DNA of 64,000 bases, from the NCBI GenBank assembly GCA_037176705.1, contig JBAWUJ010000040.1:868001-932000 (forward strand), given 5' to 3'. The notes beneath the pieces were generated by a model. The model saw nothing but the letters and a program-made list of their open reading frames with translations. It searched no databases and was not told the DNA's origin. This DNA is from Molossus alvarezi (Eukaryota; Chordata; Mammalia; Chiroptera; Molossidae). Shown here piece by piece: positions 35,641-48,314 of this stretch. Position numbers and translations under genes: made by a program. Every line of letters starts with the position of its first letter. The first letter of the stretch is position 1.

Positions 35641-36345
35641 GCTGACACTGGCCCCCAGCAGCGACTGATTAGGAGCTGAGCCCCAATGGTCAGCATATTC
35701 CCCCAAATGTAGACCAGTAAGACACGTGCATTACAGCAGCCTGCCAGAGGAACCCTCAAACCCCAGCAGCATACTGACAAAATCCACAAACTCCAGCAGG
35801 ACAACAGCTGGACACATGTGCCCCAGCAGCATACCAGAGGGACCAGTGAATCCCAGCAGCATGCCACTGGAAATCACACACTCCAACAGTATACTAGGGA
35901 ACCCCACATACCCGAGCAACGTATCAGAAGGCCCCCACACCTCAGCAGGGCACCCAACAAACCTGCGCACCCCGAAGCAGTAGCAATGCGAACCAAGAGC
36001 TGGCACTCGCTCCCAGCAGTGACAGATGTGGAGCTGAGCCCCAACGGTCAGCATAGTCTCACAACAGTATACCAATATGATCCGTGCATTTCAATAGAAT
36101 ACTAAAGGAACCCACAAACCCCAGACGCATACCGACAAAATTGACAAAACCCATTAGGACACCAGCTGGACCCACATGCTCCAGCAGCATGCCAGAGGGA
36201 CCAATGAATTCCAGCAACATGCCACTAGAAATCACACACCCCAACAGTATACTAGTGGAACCCCACACACCCCAGCAACATCTCAGAAGCTCCCCACACC
36301 TCAGAAGGACACGCAAAAAACCTGCACACCCCCAAGCAATAGGAG
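35641..36345 (+). repeat. Tandem repeat of about 357 bp in old L1 5' UTR
   Basis: Two adjacent copies start at about 35,641 ('gctgacactggcccccagca') and 35,998 ('gctggcactcgctcccagca'). They share the ordered blocks 'gagctgagccccaa.ggtcagcat', 'ccagcagcat.ccagagggacca' and 'ccaacagtatacta'. They are rich in irregular 'cccagcagcat'-type sub-repeats. Confidence 0.8.
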
Positions 36346-36618
36346 GACATATGGGCAGCTAATACCCATTCCCAGCAATATCAGCCGAAGCCCATCAAGA
36401 GTGGGGCCCCAGCCCAAGCAGCAGCAAATCTCGGGGAGTCAAGACCAGCATGAGAGACCAATTCCAGCTGTCAGGAGTCAACATTCCAGGACCCACAGTA
36501 GACAAGAGGACCCATACACTAAAACCATCAGAGGGGCACAGCATCCTTAATTGGTACACACTGACCTGTGCACATATTCCATCATCCCTCACCAAGCTTT
36601 AAACTAGCAGATTGTTAA

Positions 36619-37260
36619 AATGGTGAGACAAGGAAACAAACAAACACAAAAAGAGGTGTCACCAGAAATGGAACAACAGGAATTAGAAGAAAGCAACTTG
36701 TCAGAAAAAGAATTCAAAACAATGATTATAAGGGTGCTCAATTTGGTGAGAACTGCAAGCAACTGAATAAGAATTATAAAGAGCTCACTGGGAACTACTT
36801 CAGCTATAAAAAAAAAAAAGTGGTAGAAGCAATGGGTAACAAGATAGTAGTTATACATAAAAATCAAGAGGAAATAAAGAATGGCATAGCTGATATGAAA
36901 AATACATTTGAAGTGTTTGATAGAAGTTTAGAGGAAGCTGAGGGCTGAATCAGCGATTTGCAAGACATGGTAGAGAAAAATCACCCCAAATAGGCAGCAA
37001 ATGGGAAAAAAAAAAAGTTTAAAAGGCAGGAGGAAAGTTTAAAAGAGCTGTGGGATATTACAAAACCTAACAACATTCACATTATAGGTGTACCGGAAAG
37101 AAAAGAAACAGAGAAAAGAATAGAGAACCTGTTTGAAGAAATAATGGCAGAAACTTTTCTTAAATTGGTGAAGGAAAATATCACACAAGTTCAGGAGACA
37201 CAGAAATTCCCAAGGGAGATGAACCTCAGAAGACCCACAGCTAGACACATCAGAGAAAGA
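36619..37260 (+). pseudogene. L1 ORF1 remnant
   Basis: Begins 'MVRQGNKQTQKEVSPEMEQQ' and runs through a coiled-coil-like stretch, but hits a stop after about 50 codons. Later pieces resemble the ORF1 RNA-binding region ('GVPERKETEKRIENLFEEI'). It is not coding. Confidence 0.75.
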
Positions 37261-37282
37261 AGAACACAGGCATACATTTAAA

Positions 37283-39221
37283 ATGGAAACTAAGTACTAT
37301 CTAGCAAGAAGAACCTTAAGTGTAAATAATGTAAATGCTCCAAACAAAAGACATAGAGTCTTGGATTGTATAAGAAAACATGACCCATATATATGCTGTT
37401 TACAAGAAACTCACCTCACAACAAAAGGTTCAGACAAGATGAAAGTGAAGGGATGGGAAGAGCTTTACCAAACAAACAGAAAGGAAAAAAAAAAAGCTGT
37501 GTAGCGATTCTCTTATCCCAGAAGACAGACTTCAAAACAAGTCCATAAGAAGACACAAAGAAGATCACTACATAATATTAAAAGGATCATTCTAACAAGA
37601 GGATATAACACATGTAAACATGTATGCACCAAATATGGAAGCTCCAAAATATGATAAATAATTTCTGGAGGACTTAATGGAGAAGATCAATAGCAATATG
37701 ATCTTAGTCGTTGGCTTTAATACTCCACTTCCACCACTGCATAGATCTTTCAGACAAAAACTTAACAAGGACATAGGTTCTTAAATGATGACCTATATCA
37801 ATTGGACTTAATTGATATTTACAGAACATTCTACCCCAAAGCTGCAGAATATACACTCTTCTGCAGTGCACACGGGACATTCTCAAAGATAGACCACATG
37901 TTAGGACACGAAGTAAGTCTCTACAAATTCAAAAAGATTGAAATCATATCAAGCATCTTCTCAGACCACAATGGCATGAAACTAGAACACAATTATAACA
38001 AAACATTCAAAGACTTAGAGGCTAAACAGAATTTCATTAAACAATGAATAGGTTACTAATCAGATCCAGGAAGCAATTAAAAACTTCCTGGAAACCAATG
38101 AAAATGAACACATCACAACACAAATTTATGACATGAAAAGCAGTCCTGACAGGGAAGTTCACAGCACTCCAGACCTACCTCAAGAAACAAGAAACAGTTT
38201 TAGTTGATTCTCTAAACCTACAACTTAAAGATCTGAGAGAAAATAAAAGGAAAAAACCAGAGTAAGTACAAGGAAAGAAGTAGTAAAAGTCAGAGCAGAA
38301 TTAAATGACAGAAAGGTAAAAAACAAAAACGAAAAACACCAACATTTCAAAAGATCAATGAAACAAAAAGCTGGTTCTTTAAAAAGATAAACAACATCAA
38401 TTGACCTTTAGCCAGACTCACCAAGAAACAAAAGAGAGGACACAAATAAACACAATCAGAAACCAAAGAGAAGTATTAACAACTGGCACCACAGAAATAC
38501 AAAAGATCATCAAAATATACTATGAACAATTATATGCCTACAAACTGGACAATCTAGAAAAAATAAAATAATCTCTGGAAACACAGACCCCCAAAACTAA
38601 ACTGGGAAGAGAAAGAAAAGTTGAACAGACCAATAACAACAAAGGAAATTGAAGATGTAATCAAGACTCTCCTAGCAAACAAAAGCTCAGGCCTGGAGGG
38701 CTTCATAGGAGAATTTTCCTGAATATTCAAAGAAGAACTAATACCCATTCTCCTCAAACTATTTCAAAAAATTCAAGAAGAAGGAAGACTTCAAATTTCA
38801 ATTTATGAGGCCAGCATACTTCTAATTCCAAAACCAGAAAAAGACACAAAAAAGAAAGAAAACAACAGGCCAATATCCCTGATGAACATAGATGCCAAAA
38901 TTCTGAACAGAATACTAGCAAATCGAATCCAGCAATACATCAAAAAAATTGTTCACCATGACCATATGGGATTCATCCCAGGGATGCAAGGCTGGTACAA
39001 TATTCATAAATCAATAAATGTGATACACCACTTGAACAAAATGAAGAATAAAATCATAGGATCATATCAATAGACACTGAAAAAGCATTCAACAAAATAC
39101 AGCTCCCATTTCTGATAAAATCCCTCGGCAATTTGGGAATAGAGGGATCATATCTTGACATAATAAAGGCCATATATGAAAGATCAACAGCTAACATCAT
39201 ACTCAAAGAGCAAAACCACAG
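37283..39221 (+). pseudogene. L1 ORF2 remnant
   Basis: The endonuclease start 'NVNAPNKRHRVLDCIRKHDP' is followed by pieces of the reverse transcriptase ('[20 protein letters not shown]') in several frames. Multiple stops and shifts make it non-coding, and it ends where the sequence inverts. Confidence 0.8.
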
Positions 39222-39404
39222 CTTTTTTATCCACTCATCTACTGATAGACACTTAGGCTATTTCCAGATCTTAGCTATTGTAAATAGTGCTGCTTTAAAA
39301 ATGGGGGTACATGTTAAAAATATGTATTGCAAGTGAACGGTTACATAACATCGGGTATATTTGATGCATTATGCTACCACCACATCTAGAAAGTATAAAA
39401 TCTT

Positions 39405-39667
39405 CCAGGGCCGGTTTGGCTCAGTGGTTAGAGTGTCGGCTTTCAATCCAGAGAGACTTGGGTTTAGTTCCATCTAAGGGCACGTTCCTCGGCTGCAGTT
39501 TGTCTCCGGCCCTGTTTGGGTCGTGTGGGTGGCAAGCATTTGATGTGTCCATTTTATGTCGATGATTTTTTCTCTCTCTTTCCCTCCCACTCTATCTGAA
39601 CAAAAAAATGGAAAAATGTTCTTGGGTGAGGATGATAAAAAAATACAAAAAAAAACAAACAAACAAT
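39405..39667 (+). mobile_element. VES SINE with target-site duplication
   Basis: The head 'ccagggccggtttggctcag' is intact and a CT-rich tract and A-rich tail are present. Target-site duplications are agtataaaatctt (39,392-39,404) and agtgtaaaatctt (39,668-39,680). It sits at the same site as the SINE at 2,553. Confidence 0.92.
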
Positions 39668-39680
39668 AGTGTAAAATCTT

Positions 39681-40630
39681 ATTTAGCTCCCGTAAATACA
39701 ATGTTCTGCATCATAAGGTATCAATATCATTTCTCCACTGACCCACCAACCAAACATCAACCTGTATTCTGTGTGGACTGATGCTACTGTTCCCCATAGA
39801 TCATAAACATGGAGTGAAACCAGACCTGACGTTAGCATGTGACTGCTTTCTGTTAGCATGGATGTCTTCAAGAATCATCCACATAGCATGGAGCAGGCAA
39901 TGCCACCTTTTATAGATGAACTGTAGCTGCAGTTACCACACTTCATCCCCCAGTTCATCTGTTTGAGCTCTTTCCTCATAGAACAGTTTTGAGCCACCAC
40001 CTATAGGCATTTTCTCCCTGTTTCCAATTATGTGGGTTTGTAATAAGAGTGGGTTTTCTGAAGCTTATTTTAATTCAGGGTTTAATGTCTTATAAAGAAT
40101 CCCCAGTGTAATGCACAGCAGCTGTACCATTTTACATGTCCTCCACAACACATGGTATTTTTATTCAAACATTACAGCCTAATTAGGACTAAACTTGAAT
40201 GTCACCTTAGTTTTGATTTACATTGTTGTGATGAGCAGTAATATTCATCGTCTTTTTATGAGCTTGCTTCACTGGCTCTGTGTTTATTGTATTTGGAGAA
40301 ATGTCTCTTAAAGCCTTCAGTCCATTTAATGTTTGTCATTTTGTTTTCTGAGTGTAAACATATTATGGGCTTTATAAGGTACATTTTAAAATATTTGTGG
40401 CTCATTTACTTAAGGTACTGAAGCAGAGATAATCCAAGATCCCAACACAAGAAGCATGATGGCACTCCACCCACAGACTGTGGGTACCCTGATTGTGGCT
40501 TTTCATGTTCTTGGGATGAGAATTCCTGTAGAAGACTCGGGTATTATCAAATATTTGACTTTTTATGAAATACCTCACTGCTGTGTTATCTCAGACATAG
40601 TGTATGTTGTGTGTTTTATTTCCATATATA
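39681..40630 (-). mobile_element. Ancient L1 fragment, minus strand
   Basis: The stretch 40,200-40,330 has the layout of the L1 ORF2 C-terminal region read backwards ('ttttgatttacattgttgtg', 'tttggagaaatgtctc'). It is much more diverged than the other L1s. The part before 40,200 may be the same element, or is unassigned. Confidence 0.5.
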
Positions 40631-42754
40631 TTATTATTTAATTAATTAATATTTGTTATAGATGTGTCTCCATTTCCCCTCCTTGACTCCTTTTTCCCAG
40701 TCCTGCCCCAACCTCAGCATTGTTGTCTGTGTCCACTGGTGATGCATCTATGCATGTAAGGTCTTTGATTTATCTCCTTCCCCCACACCCTCGTCCTCGT
40801 ACTCTGAATTTTGTCATCTGAACCCTACTACTTTCTGTATCTCTGCATCATTTTTGTTCATTAGCTTATTTTGTTCACAACATTTCCCAAATAAGTGAGA
40901 TCATGTGGTATTTGTTTTCCTCTGATTGGCTTATTTTCTCTTAGCATGATATTCTCTCCGTTCCTCCATGCTGTCTCAGAGGATACAAGATCTGTCTTTT
41001 TTACAACTGCATACTGTTCCAGTGTGTATATGTACCATAACTTTAGTTCCACTCATCTATTGATGGACACTTGGGCTGTTTCCAGTTCTTATCAATTGTA
41101 AACAGTTCCACTAAGAACATAGGATTACATATATTCTATCTGATGTGTAATTCAGACTTCTTAGGATATATTCTAGAAGTGGGAACACTGGGTCAAATGG
41201 CAGTTGCATTTTTAATTTTGGAGAAAACTCCATATCATTTTCTATAGAATTTGCACCAGTCTGCATTTCCAGCAGAAGTAAATGAAAGTCACCTTTTCTC
41301 CACACCCTCACCAGCAATTGTTGTTTGGTGATTTGTTGATGGCATTTGTTCTGGCAGGGGTGAGGTGTTACCTCATAGCTGTTTTAAATTTCTTCTCACT
41401 GTTGATTAGTGATGATGGTCATTTTTTCATTTTTCTCTTGTCCATTTGTGTGTCCTGTTTGGAGAGGTGTTTATAGGTGCTCTGCCATTTTCAAATTGGA
41501 ATCTTTGTCTTTCTGTTGTTGAGTTATATGAGTAGTCTATCTATTTTTTGAATTAATGCCTAATCTGAGGCAGTTATACTCTTCCATATCATGGGTTCCT
41601 TTTGCATTTTGTTGCTTGTTTCTTTTACTGTGCAGAAGCTTTTTAGTTTGATGTAGTCCCGTGTGGTCATTTTTCCCCTTTGTTTCTCTTTCCTTAGGCA
41701 TTGTATCAGTGAAAATTCTGCTGCATGTGATGTCTGAAATTTTGTTGCCTACATTTTGTTCCATGATGTTCTAGGAGTTTTATTAATTCATGAGTCACAT
41801 TTAAGTCTCTTATTCTGTTATTCATTTTGAGTTTATTCCTGTGTATGGTGTAAGTTGGTAGTCTATCTTCATTTTTTTTTTTTTTTTTTGCTTGTAGCAG
41901 ACCAATTCTTTCAACACTATTTATTAAAGAGGCTGTCTTTTGTCAAATGTATGCTCTTGTCACCTTTTTCTAATATTAATAGAGCATGATGGCTTTGTTC
42001 CATTTCTGGGTTCCCTGTTTTTTCCATTGATCTTGTACCTGTCCTTGTACCTGTACCGGGCTGTTTTGATTACCATGGATTTGTAGTATAACCTCATATT
42101 TATTATTGCAATTCCTCTTACTGTGTTCTCTTTTTTCAAGATTGCTGAAGCTCTTTGGGATTTTGTTGTTGTTGTTTGTGTATTTGTTTGTTTCTTCTCC
42201 ATATAAACTATTGGAGAATTTGTTCTAGTTCTGTGAAATATGTCATTGGGATTGTGATTGAGATTGCAATGAATCTACAGATTGCTTTGTGTGGTATGGA
42301 CATTTTAATGATAATTCTTACAATGCATGAACAAGGTATATGCTTCCACTTTTTAATATCTTTCTGTATTTTTTTTTCAGTGACCTGTAGTTTTCTGCAA
42401 ACAGATCCTTTAATTCTTTGGTTAAGTTTATTCTTGGGTTTTTACCTTTTTTTGCCGCAATGGTAAATGGTATTGCTTTTTTAGTTTCTCTTTCAGTGAA
42501 TTCGTTGTTGGTGTACAAGAATGCCCTAGACTTTTTCAAGTTAATTTTGTATCTGGCTACTTTGCCAAATTCATTTATAAAGCTTAGTAGAATTTTGATG
42601 GAGTTTTTATGTTTGTTTTTTTTAATGGACATTATCATGTCACCTGTAAATAATGACAGTTTTACTTCCACCTTTTCTGGATTCCTTTTATGTTTTCTTC
42701 ATGTCTAATAGCTGTGGCTATGATTTCCAGTACAATGTTAGATAAGAGTGATGA

Positions 42755-42985
42755 GCCCTGGCCGGTTTTGCTCAGCTGTTGGAACATCAGCCTGCACACC
42801 AGATAGTCCTGGGTTGGGTTCCCACTAATGGCACTTACCTCGGTTGCATTTTATCCTTGGCTCTAGTTGGGGTCCTGTGGGTGGTAACCACTCACTGTTC
42901 CTCTCTCTCTCTTATTCCCTCTCTTCCTTTGGGTCCACTGAAGAAAAATGCAAAAACATCTTTGCGTGAGGATAAAAAAAAAAAA
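42755..42985 (+). mobile_element. VES SINE in the old L1
   Basis: The head 'gccctggccggttttgctca' is followed by a B-box-like region, CT tract and A tail. The flanks 'aagagtg' and 'caagagtg' suggest a target-site duplication. Confidence 0.88.
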
Positions 42986-43184
42986 GTGGCAAGAGTGGGT
43001 ATCCCTGTAGGTTTCCTGATCTGAAGTGACATTCTTGTAGTGTTTGATGATTGAGTGTGATGTTGCTGTGAGTTTTTCCTCTATGGCCTTTATTATGTCC
43101 AGATGAGATCTCTCTATTTCCATTTTGCCGGGTGTTTTTACCAGAAATGCGTGCGGTTTTTCATCTAGTGTTTTCAAGCATCTA

Positions 43185-43746
43185 CAGTGATACCTCGGTT
43201 CTCGAACGCCTCGGTTTTCAACCAAATCGGTATTCGACCAGGAGATTTGAGAAACTTTTGTCTCAGAATCCAAACAAATATTTGGAACTCGAACTTCCGA
43301 GATGAGCCGAGTTGAGCCGAATGGCGTTCATTCGGCCCAGCGCGCCTTGCTTGCGTCATCAGTGTGAGCGCAGAGAGAGAGTCACGCTTTGTGGAGAGAG
43401 TCACGCTTTACACTGAATTTAACCCTTAGCGATGGGTCCAAAGAAAGCCAGACGTGGTAATGCAGACAAAGGTAAGCGGAAAGCTGTGAGAACAACTATT
43501 GAGCTGAAGAAAGAAATCATTGCCAAATATGAACAGGGCACACGTGTTTCGGATCTGTCTGCTGAGTATGGCGTGCCAAAACTTATGTTTTTCTACATAT
43601 TATATACAAATTAGGCCAGTAAATAGGCATTTTCTGGGGCTTGGAACGAATTAATCCAGTTTCCATTATTTCCTATTGGGTTTCATTGCTTCGGTTCTCG
43701 ACCGTCCTCCTGGAACGAATTATGTTCGAGAACCGAGGTATCACTC
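43185..43746 (+). mobile_element. Internally deleted Tigger (pogo/Tc1-mariner) transposon
   Basis: The terminal inverted repeats are cagtgatacctcggttctcg at the left end and the reverse complement of cgagaaccgaggtatcactc at the right end, about 23 bp and near perfect. The flanking TA dinucleotides (43,183-43,184 and 43,747-43,748) are the duplication typical of this superfamily. The inner L1 carries the uninterrupted sequence 'gcatctattgatatgatc' at about 46,470, which is the empty site. At 562 bp it can hold only a transposase fragment, so it is non-autonomous. Confidence 0.92.
43432..43614 (+). pseudogene. Tigger transposase N-terminus fragment
   Basis: A 60-codon frame from an ATG begins 'MGPKKARRGNADKGKRKAVR' and contains a helix-turn-helix-like stretch with 'GTRVSDLSAEYGV', as in the CENP-B/pogo DNA-binding N-terminus. 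The family's transposases are several hundred residues long with a DDE catalytic domain, which is absent here. The fragment could still bind DNA if translated, but there is no evidence that it is. Confidence 0.75.
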
Positions 43747-44444
43747 TATTGATATAATCATGTGGTTTTTCTCTTTCATTAATTTATGTGGTGTATCACT
43801 TTTATTCCTTTGTGGATATTGTACCATCCTTGCATCCCTGGGGTGAATCCCATTTGAGCATGAAGAATAATTGTTTTGATGTATTGCTGGATTTAATTTG
43901 TGAATATTTTGTTAAGGATTTTGGCATCTGTATTCATCTAAGAAATTATCCTGTAGATTTTTTTTTTAATTCTTTGTAGTGTTGTTGGAATTAAAATTAT
44001 GTTGGCCTCATAAAATAAGCTTGGAAGTCTTTCATCTCCTTGGATTTTTTGGAATAATTTGAAAAGAATGGGTGCTAGAATTTCTTTGAATATTCAGTAA
44101 AACTTCCCCGTTAATCTGTCCTGGTCTGGGCTTTTGTTTGCTGGCAGTTTCTTGATTACATTTTCAATTTTCTTTTTTTTTTTTTTTTTTTTAATGAATT
44201 TTTATTTATTTTTTTGTTACAGACATTTTACCTTTTTACCCCATTGGCACCCCCCACCCCACCCCACCTCCACCCTGTCCCCGGCTTAGTTGTCCATGTC
44301 CATTGATCATGCATACATGCATATAAGTTCTGTGGTTTATCTCTTCCCACCCCCCCACCCCCCATCCCCTCTTCTGAGGGATGTCAGTCTGTGTCCTACT
44401 TCCATGTGTCTGGGTCTACTGTATTCCTCAGACTGTTATGTTCA

Positions 44445-47400
44445 TTATATTCCGTATATAAGTGAGATCATGTGGTATTTGTCTTTTTCTGCTTGGCTTC
44501 TTTCACTTAGGATAATACTTTCCAGGTCCCTCCATGTCGTCTCAAAGGATAAGAGATCTTTCTTTCTTACCGCTGCATAGTACTCCATTGTGTATATGTA
44601 CCACAGCTTTTTTATCCATTCGTCTACTGGTGGACACTTGGGCTGTTTCCAGATCTTAGCTATTGTAAATAGTGCTGCTATGAACATGGGGGTACATATA
44701 TTCTTCCTGATTGGTGTTTCAGGCTTCTTAGGGTATATTCCCAGCAGTGGGATCACTGGGTCAAATGGAAGGTCAATTTTTAATTTCTTGAGGTAGCACC
44801 ATATTGTTATCCATAGCGGCTGCACCAGTCTGCATTCCCACCAGCAGTGTACTAGAGTCCCCTTTTCTCCACACCCTCGCCAACACTTGTTGTTTGATGA
44901 TTTGTTGATGGCGGCCATTCTGACAGGTGTGAGGTGATACCTCATTGTTGTTTTAATTTGCATCTCTCTGATGATTAGTGATGTTGAGCATTTCTTCATA
45001 TGTCTCTTGGCCATTTGTATGTCCTGTTTGGAGAGGTATCTATTCAGCTCCTCTGCCCATTTTTTAATTGGGTTCTTTGTCTTCCTTTTGTAGAGTTGTA
45101 TGAGCACTCTATATATACTGGAAATTAACCCCTTATCTGATACATCATTGGCAATGATGTTCTCCCATACAGTGGGTTGCCTTTCCATTTTGATGATTGT
45201 TTCTTTTGCTGTGCAGAAGCTTTTTAGTTTGATGTAGTCCCATGTGTTCATTTTCTCCTTTATTTCTGTTGCCTTAGGTGATGTATCAGTGAAAATTCTG
45301 CTCCGTATGATGTCCGAAATTTTGTTGCCTACATTTTCTTCTAGAATTTTTATGGATTCACGGGTCACATTTAAGTCTTTTATCCATTTTGAGTTTATTT
45401 TGGTGTATGGTGTAAGTTGATGGTCTAGTTTCATTTTTTTGCATGTAGCTGTCCAATTTTCCCAACACCATTTATTAAAGAGGCTGTCTTTACTCCACTG
45501 TATGCTCTTGCCACCTTTGTCAAATATTAATTGAGCGTATTTCCTTGGGTCCATTTCTGGGTTTTCAGTTCTGTTCCACTGGTCTATATGCCGGTTCTTG
45601 TGCCAGTACCAGGCTGTTTTGGTTACAGTCGCTTTGTAGTATAACCTGATATCTGGTATTGTGATCCCACCTACTTTGTTCTTCTTTTTCAAGATTGCTG
45701 TGGCTATTCGGGGTCTTTTTTGGTTCCATATGAACTTTTGAAGTATTTGTTCTAGTTCTATGAAATATGTCGTTGGTATTTTGATGGGGATTGCATTGAA
45801 TCTATAGATTGCTTTGGGCAGTATGGACATTTTAATGATGTTAATTCTTCCAATCCATGAACAGGGTATGTGCTTCCACTTTTTTATATCTTCCTCTATT
45901 TCTTTTTTCAATGACCTGTAGTTTTCTGCAAATAGGTCCTTTACTTCCTTGGTTAAGTTTATTCCTAGGTATCGTAATTTTTTTGGTGCGATGGTAAATG
46001 GGATTGTTTTTTCAGTTTCTCTTTCTGTGAGTTCATCATTGGTGTACACGAATGCCGTTGATTTCTTGACGTTAATTTTGTATCCTGCTACTTTGCCAAA
46101 TTCATTTATTAAGTCTAATAGATTTTTGATGGAGTCTTTAGGGTTTTCTATGTACAATATCATGTCATCTGCAAATAATGACAGTTTCACTTCCTCCTTT
46201 CCAATTTGGATCCCTTTTATTTTTTCTTCATGTTTGATTGCTGTGGCTAAGACTTCCAGTACAATGTTAAATAAGAGTGGTGAAAGTGGACATCCCTGTC
46301 TTGTTCCTGTTCTTAGTGGAAATGTTTTTAGTTTCTGTCCATTGAGTATGATGTTGGCTGTAGGTCTTTCATATATGGCCTTTATTATGTCGAGATATGA
46401 TCCCTCTATTCCTACATTGCTGAGCGTTTTTATCAGAAATGGATGCTGGATTTTGTCGAATGCTTTTTCAGCATCTATTGATATGATCATGTGGTTTTTA
46501 TTCTTCATTTTGTTTATGTGGTGTATTACGTTTATTGATTTGCGAATATTGTACCAGCCTTGCATCCCTGGAATGAATCCCACTTGGTCATGGTGAATAA
46601 TTTTTTTGATGTATTTCTGGATCCGATTTGCTAATATTTTGTTCAGGATTTTGGCGTCTATGTTCATCAGGGATATTGGCCTGTAGTTTTCTTTCTTCGT
46701 AGCGTCTTTTTCTGGTTTTGGAATTAGAATTATGCTGGCCTCATAGAACGTGTTTGGAAGTCTTCCTTCTTCTTGAATTTTTTGAAATAGTTTGAGGAGA
46801 ATGGGTGTTAGTTCTTTTTTGAATGTTCGGTAAAACTCCCCCGTGAAACCATCTGGGCCTGGGCTTTTGTTTGCTGGGAGAGTCTTGATTACCTCTTCAA
46901 TTTCCTTAGTTGTTATTGGTCTGTTCAAGTTTTCTATCTCTTCTGGGAATAGTTTTGGGAGACTGTGTGTTTCTAGAAATTTGTCCATTTCGCTTAGATT
47001 GTCGAATTTGTTGCCATATAGTTGTTCATAGTAGTTGTTAACTATCTTTTGTATTTCTGTGGTGTTGGTTGTTACTTCTCCTCTTTCATTTCTGATTTTG
47101 TGTATTTGGGTTCTCTCTCTTTGTTTCTTGGTGAGTCTAGCTAAGGGTCCATCAATCTTGTTTATCTTTTCGAAAAACCAGCTCTTTGTTTCATTGATCC
47201 TATGAATTGTTTTTTTGGTCTCTATGTCATTTATTTCTGCTCTGATCTTTACTATTTCCTTCCTTCTACTTGCTCTGGGGTTTTCTTTTTGTTTGCTTTC
47301 TAATTCTTTAAGTTGTGAGGTTAGACAGTCAATTAGAAATTTTTCTTGTTTTTTGAGGTAGGCCTGTAGTGCTATGAACTTCCCTCTCAGAACTGCTTTC

Positions 47401-48269
47401 GCTGCATCCCATAGATTTTGTGTTGTTGTGTGTTCCTTTTCATTGGTTTCCAGGAAGTTTTTAATTTCTTCCTTGATCTCCTCGATGACCCATTCATTGT
47501 TTAATAACATGCTATTTAGCCTCCATGTGTTGAAATGTCTTTGCATGTTCTTGTTGCAATTGATTTCTAGTTTCATGCCATTGTGATCTGAGAAGATGCT
47601 TGATATGATTTCAATCTTCTTGAACTTGTAGAGATTTAGTTTGTGTCCTATCATGTGGTCTATCTTTGAGAATGTCCCATGTGCACTTGAGAAGAATGTG
47701 TATTCTGTAGTTTTGGGGTGTAATTCTCTGTAGATATCTATTAAGTCCATTTGGTCTAGTACTTCATTTAGAGTCTCTGTTTCCTTGCTAATTTTTTGCC
47801 TAGAGGATCTATCCAGTGCTGTCAACGGGGTGTTGAAGTCCCCTGCTATGATTGTATTGCTATCGATTTCTCCTTGGAAGTCCTCCAGAAGATTTTTAAT
47901 ATATTTTGGTGCTCCTATATTGGGTGCATATATGTTTATCAAGGTTATATCTTCCTGTTGGATAGATCCTTTCAATATTATGTAGTGGCCGTCTTTGTCT
48001 CTAGTTATGGTCTTCATTTTGAAATCTATTTTATCAGATATGAGAATTGCTACCCCAGCTTTTTTTTGCTTTCCATTTGCTTGGAAAATTTTTTTCCATC
48101 CCTTCACTTTCAACCTATGTGAGTCTTTTGTTGAGAGGTGGGTCTCTTGTAAACAACATATAGATGAGTCATGCTTTCTTATCCAATCAGCTACTCTGTG
48201 TCTCTTTATGGGAGCATTCAATCCATTTACATTTAAGGTGATTATTGATATGTACTTATTTATTGCCAT
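44445..48269 (-). CDS. L1 ORF2p (endonuclease / reverse transcriptase)
   Basis: A 1,274-residue open frame from the ATG at 48,269, about the length of human ORF2p. Domains in order: an apurinic-type endonuclease (residues 1 to about 240) with 'CCLQETHL', 'AGDFNTP' and 'SDHNGMKL' motifs; the Z region; a reverse transcriptase with '[12 protein letters not shown]' and the catalytic 'FADDM' near residue 700; and a C-terminal cysteine segment '[18 protein letters not shown]' fitting CX3CX7HX4C. ORF2p nicks target DNA and primes reverse transcription there, acting in cis on its own RNA. There is no internal stop or shift, unlike every other ORF2 in the window. Whether it is active cannot be read from sequence alone. 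Confidence 0.95.
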   Translation of the reverse strand: MAINKYISIITLNVNGLNAPIKRHRVADWIRKHDSSICCLQETHLSTKDSHRLKVKGWKKIFQANGKQKKAGVAILISDKIDFKMKTITRDKDGHYIILKGSIQQEDITLINIYAPNIGAPKYIKNLLEDFQGEIDSNTIIAGDFNTPLTALDRSSRQKISKETETLNEVLDQMDLIDIYRELHPKTTEYTFFSSAHGTFSKIDHMIGHKLNLYKFKKIEIISSIFSDHNGMKLEINCNKNMQRHFNTWRLNSMLLNNEWVIEEIKEEIKNFLETNEKEHTTTQNLWDAAKAVLRGKFIALQAYLKKQEKFLIDCLTSQLKELESKQKENPRASRRKEIVKIRAEINDIETKKTIHRINETKSWFFEKINKIDGPLARLTKKQRERTQIHKIRNERGEVTTNTTEIQKIVNNYYEQLYGNKFDNLSEMDKFLETHSLPKLFPEEIENLNRPITTKEIEEVIKTLPANKSPGPDGFTGEFYRTFKKELTPILLKLFQKIQEEGRLPNTFYEASIILIPKPEKDATKKENYRPISLMNIDAKILNKILANRIQKYIKKIIHHDQVGFIPGMQGWYNIRKSINVIHHINKMKNKNHMIISIDAEKAFDKIQHPFLIKTLSNVGIEGSYLDIIKAIYERPTANIILNGQKLKTFPLRTGTRQGCPLSPLLFNIVLEVLATAIKHEEKIKGIQIGKEEVKLSLFADDMILYIENPKDSIKNLLDLINEFGKVAGYKINVKKSTAFVYTNDELTERETEKTIPFTIAPKKLRYLGINLTKEVKDLFAENYRSLKKEIEEDIKKWKHIPCSWIGRINIIKMSILPKAIYRFNAIPIKIPTTYFIELEQILQKFIWNQKRPRIATAILKKKNKVGGITIPDIRLYYKATVTKTAWYWHKNRHIDQWNRTENPEMDPRKYAQLIFDKGGKSIQWSKDSLFNKWCWENWTATCKKMKLDHQLTPYTKINSKWIKDLNVTRESIKILEENVGNKISDIIRSRIFTDTSPKATEIKEKMNTWDYIKLKSFCTAKETIIKMERQPTVWENIIANDVSDKGLISSIYRVLIQLYKRKTKNPIKKWAEELNRYLSKQDIQMAKRHMKKCSTSLIIREMQIKTTMRYHLTPVRMAAINKSSNNKCWRGCGEKGTLVHCWWECRLVQPLWITIWCYLKKLKIDLPFDPVIPLLGIYPKKPETPIRKNICTPMFIAALFTIAKIWKQPKCPPVDEWIKKLWYIYTMEYYAAVRKKDLLSFETTWRDLESIILSERSQAEKDKYHMISLIYGI

Positions 48270-48314
48270 TTTTGTTTAGTGTGGTTCTATTTTTCTTCCC
48301 ATTTCTACTGCTAA

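Larger units (their letters stand above)
35050..39400 (+). mobile_element. Old L1, plus strand, with inverted 3' tail
   Basis: The order is 5' UTR (about 35,050-36,618), an ORF1 remnant from the ATG at 36,619, an ORF2 remnant from 37,283, then at about 39,222 a switch to reverse-complement ORF2 C-terminal sequence, as expected from twin priming. The part from about 38,030 onward is duplicated at 1,165-2,552 with the same strand switch. All ORFs are broken. Confidence 0.8.

Noticed and set aside
35138..36550. Frames of 85-176 codons with poly-Gln/poly-Ser
   Set aside because: They come from the CAG tract and irregular repeats of the old L1 5' UTR.
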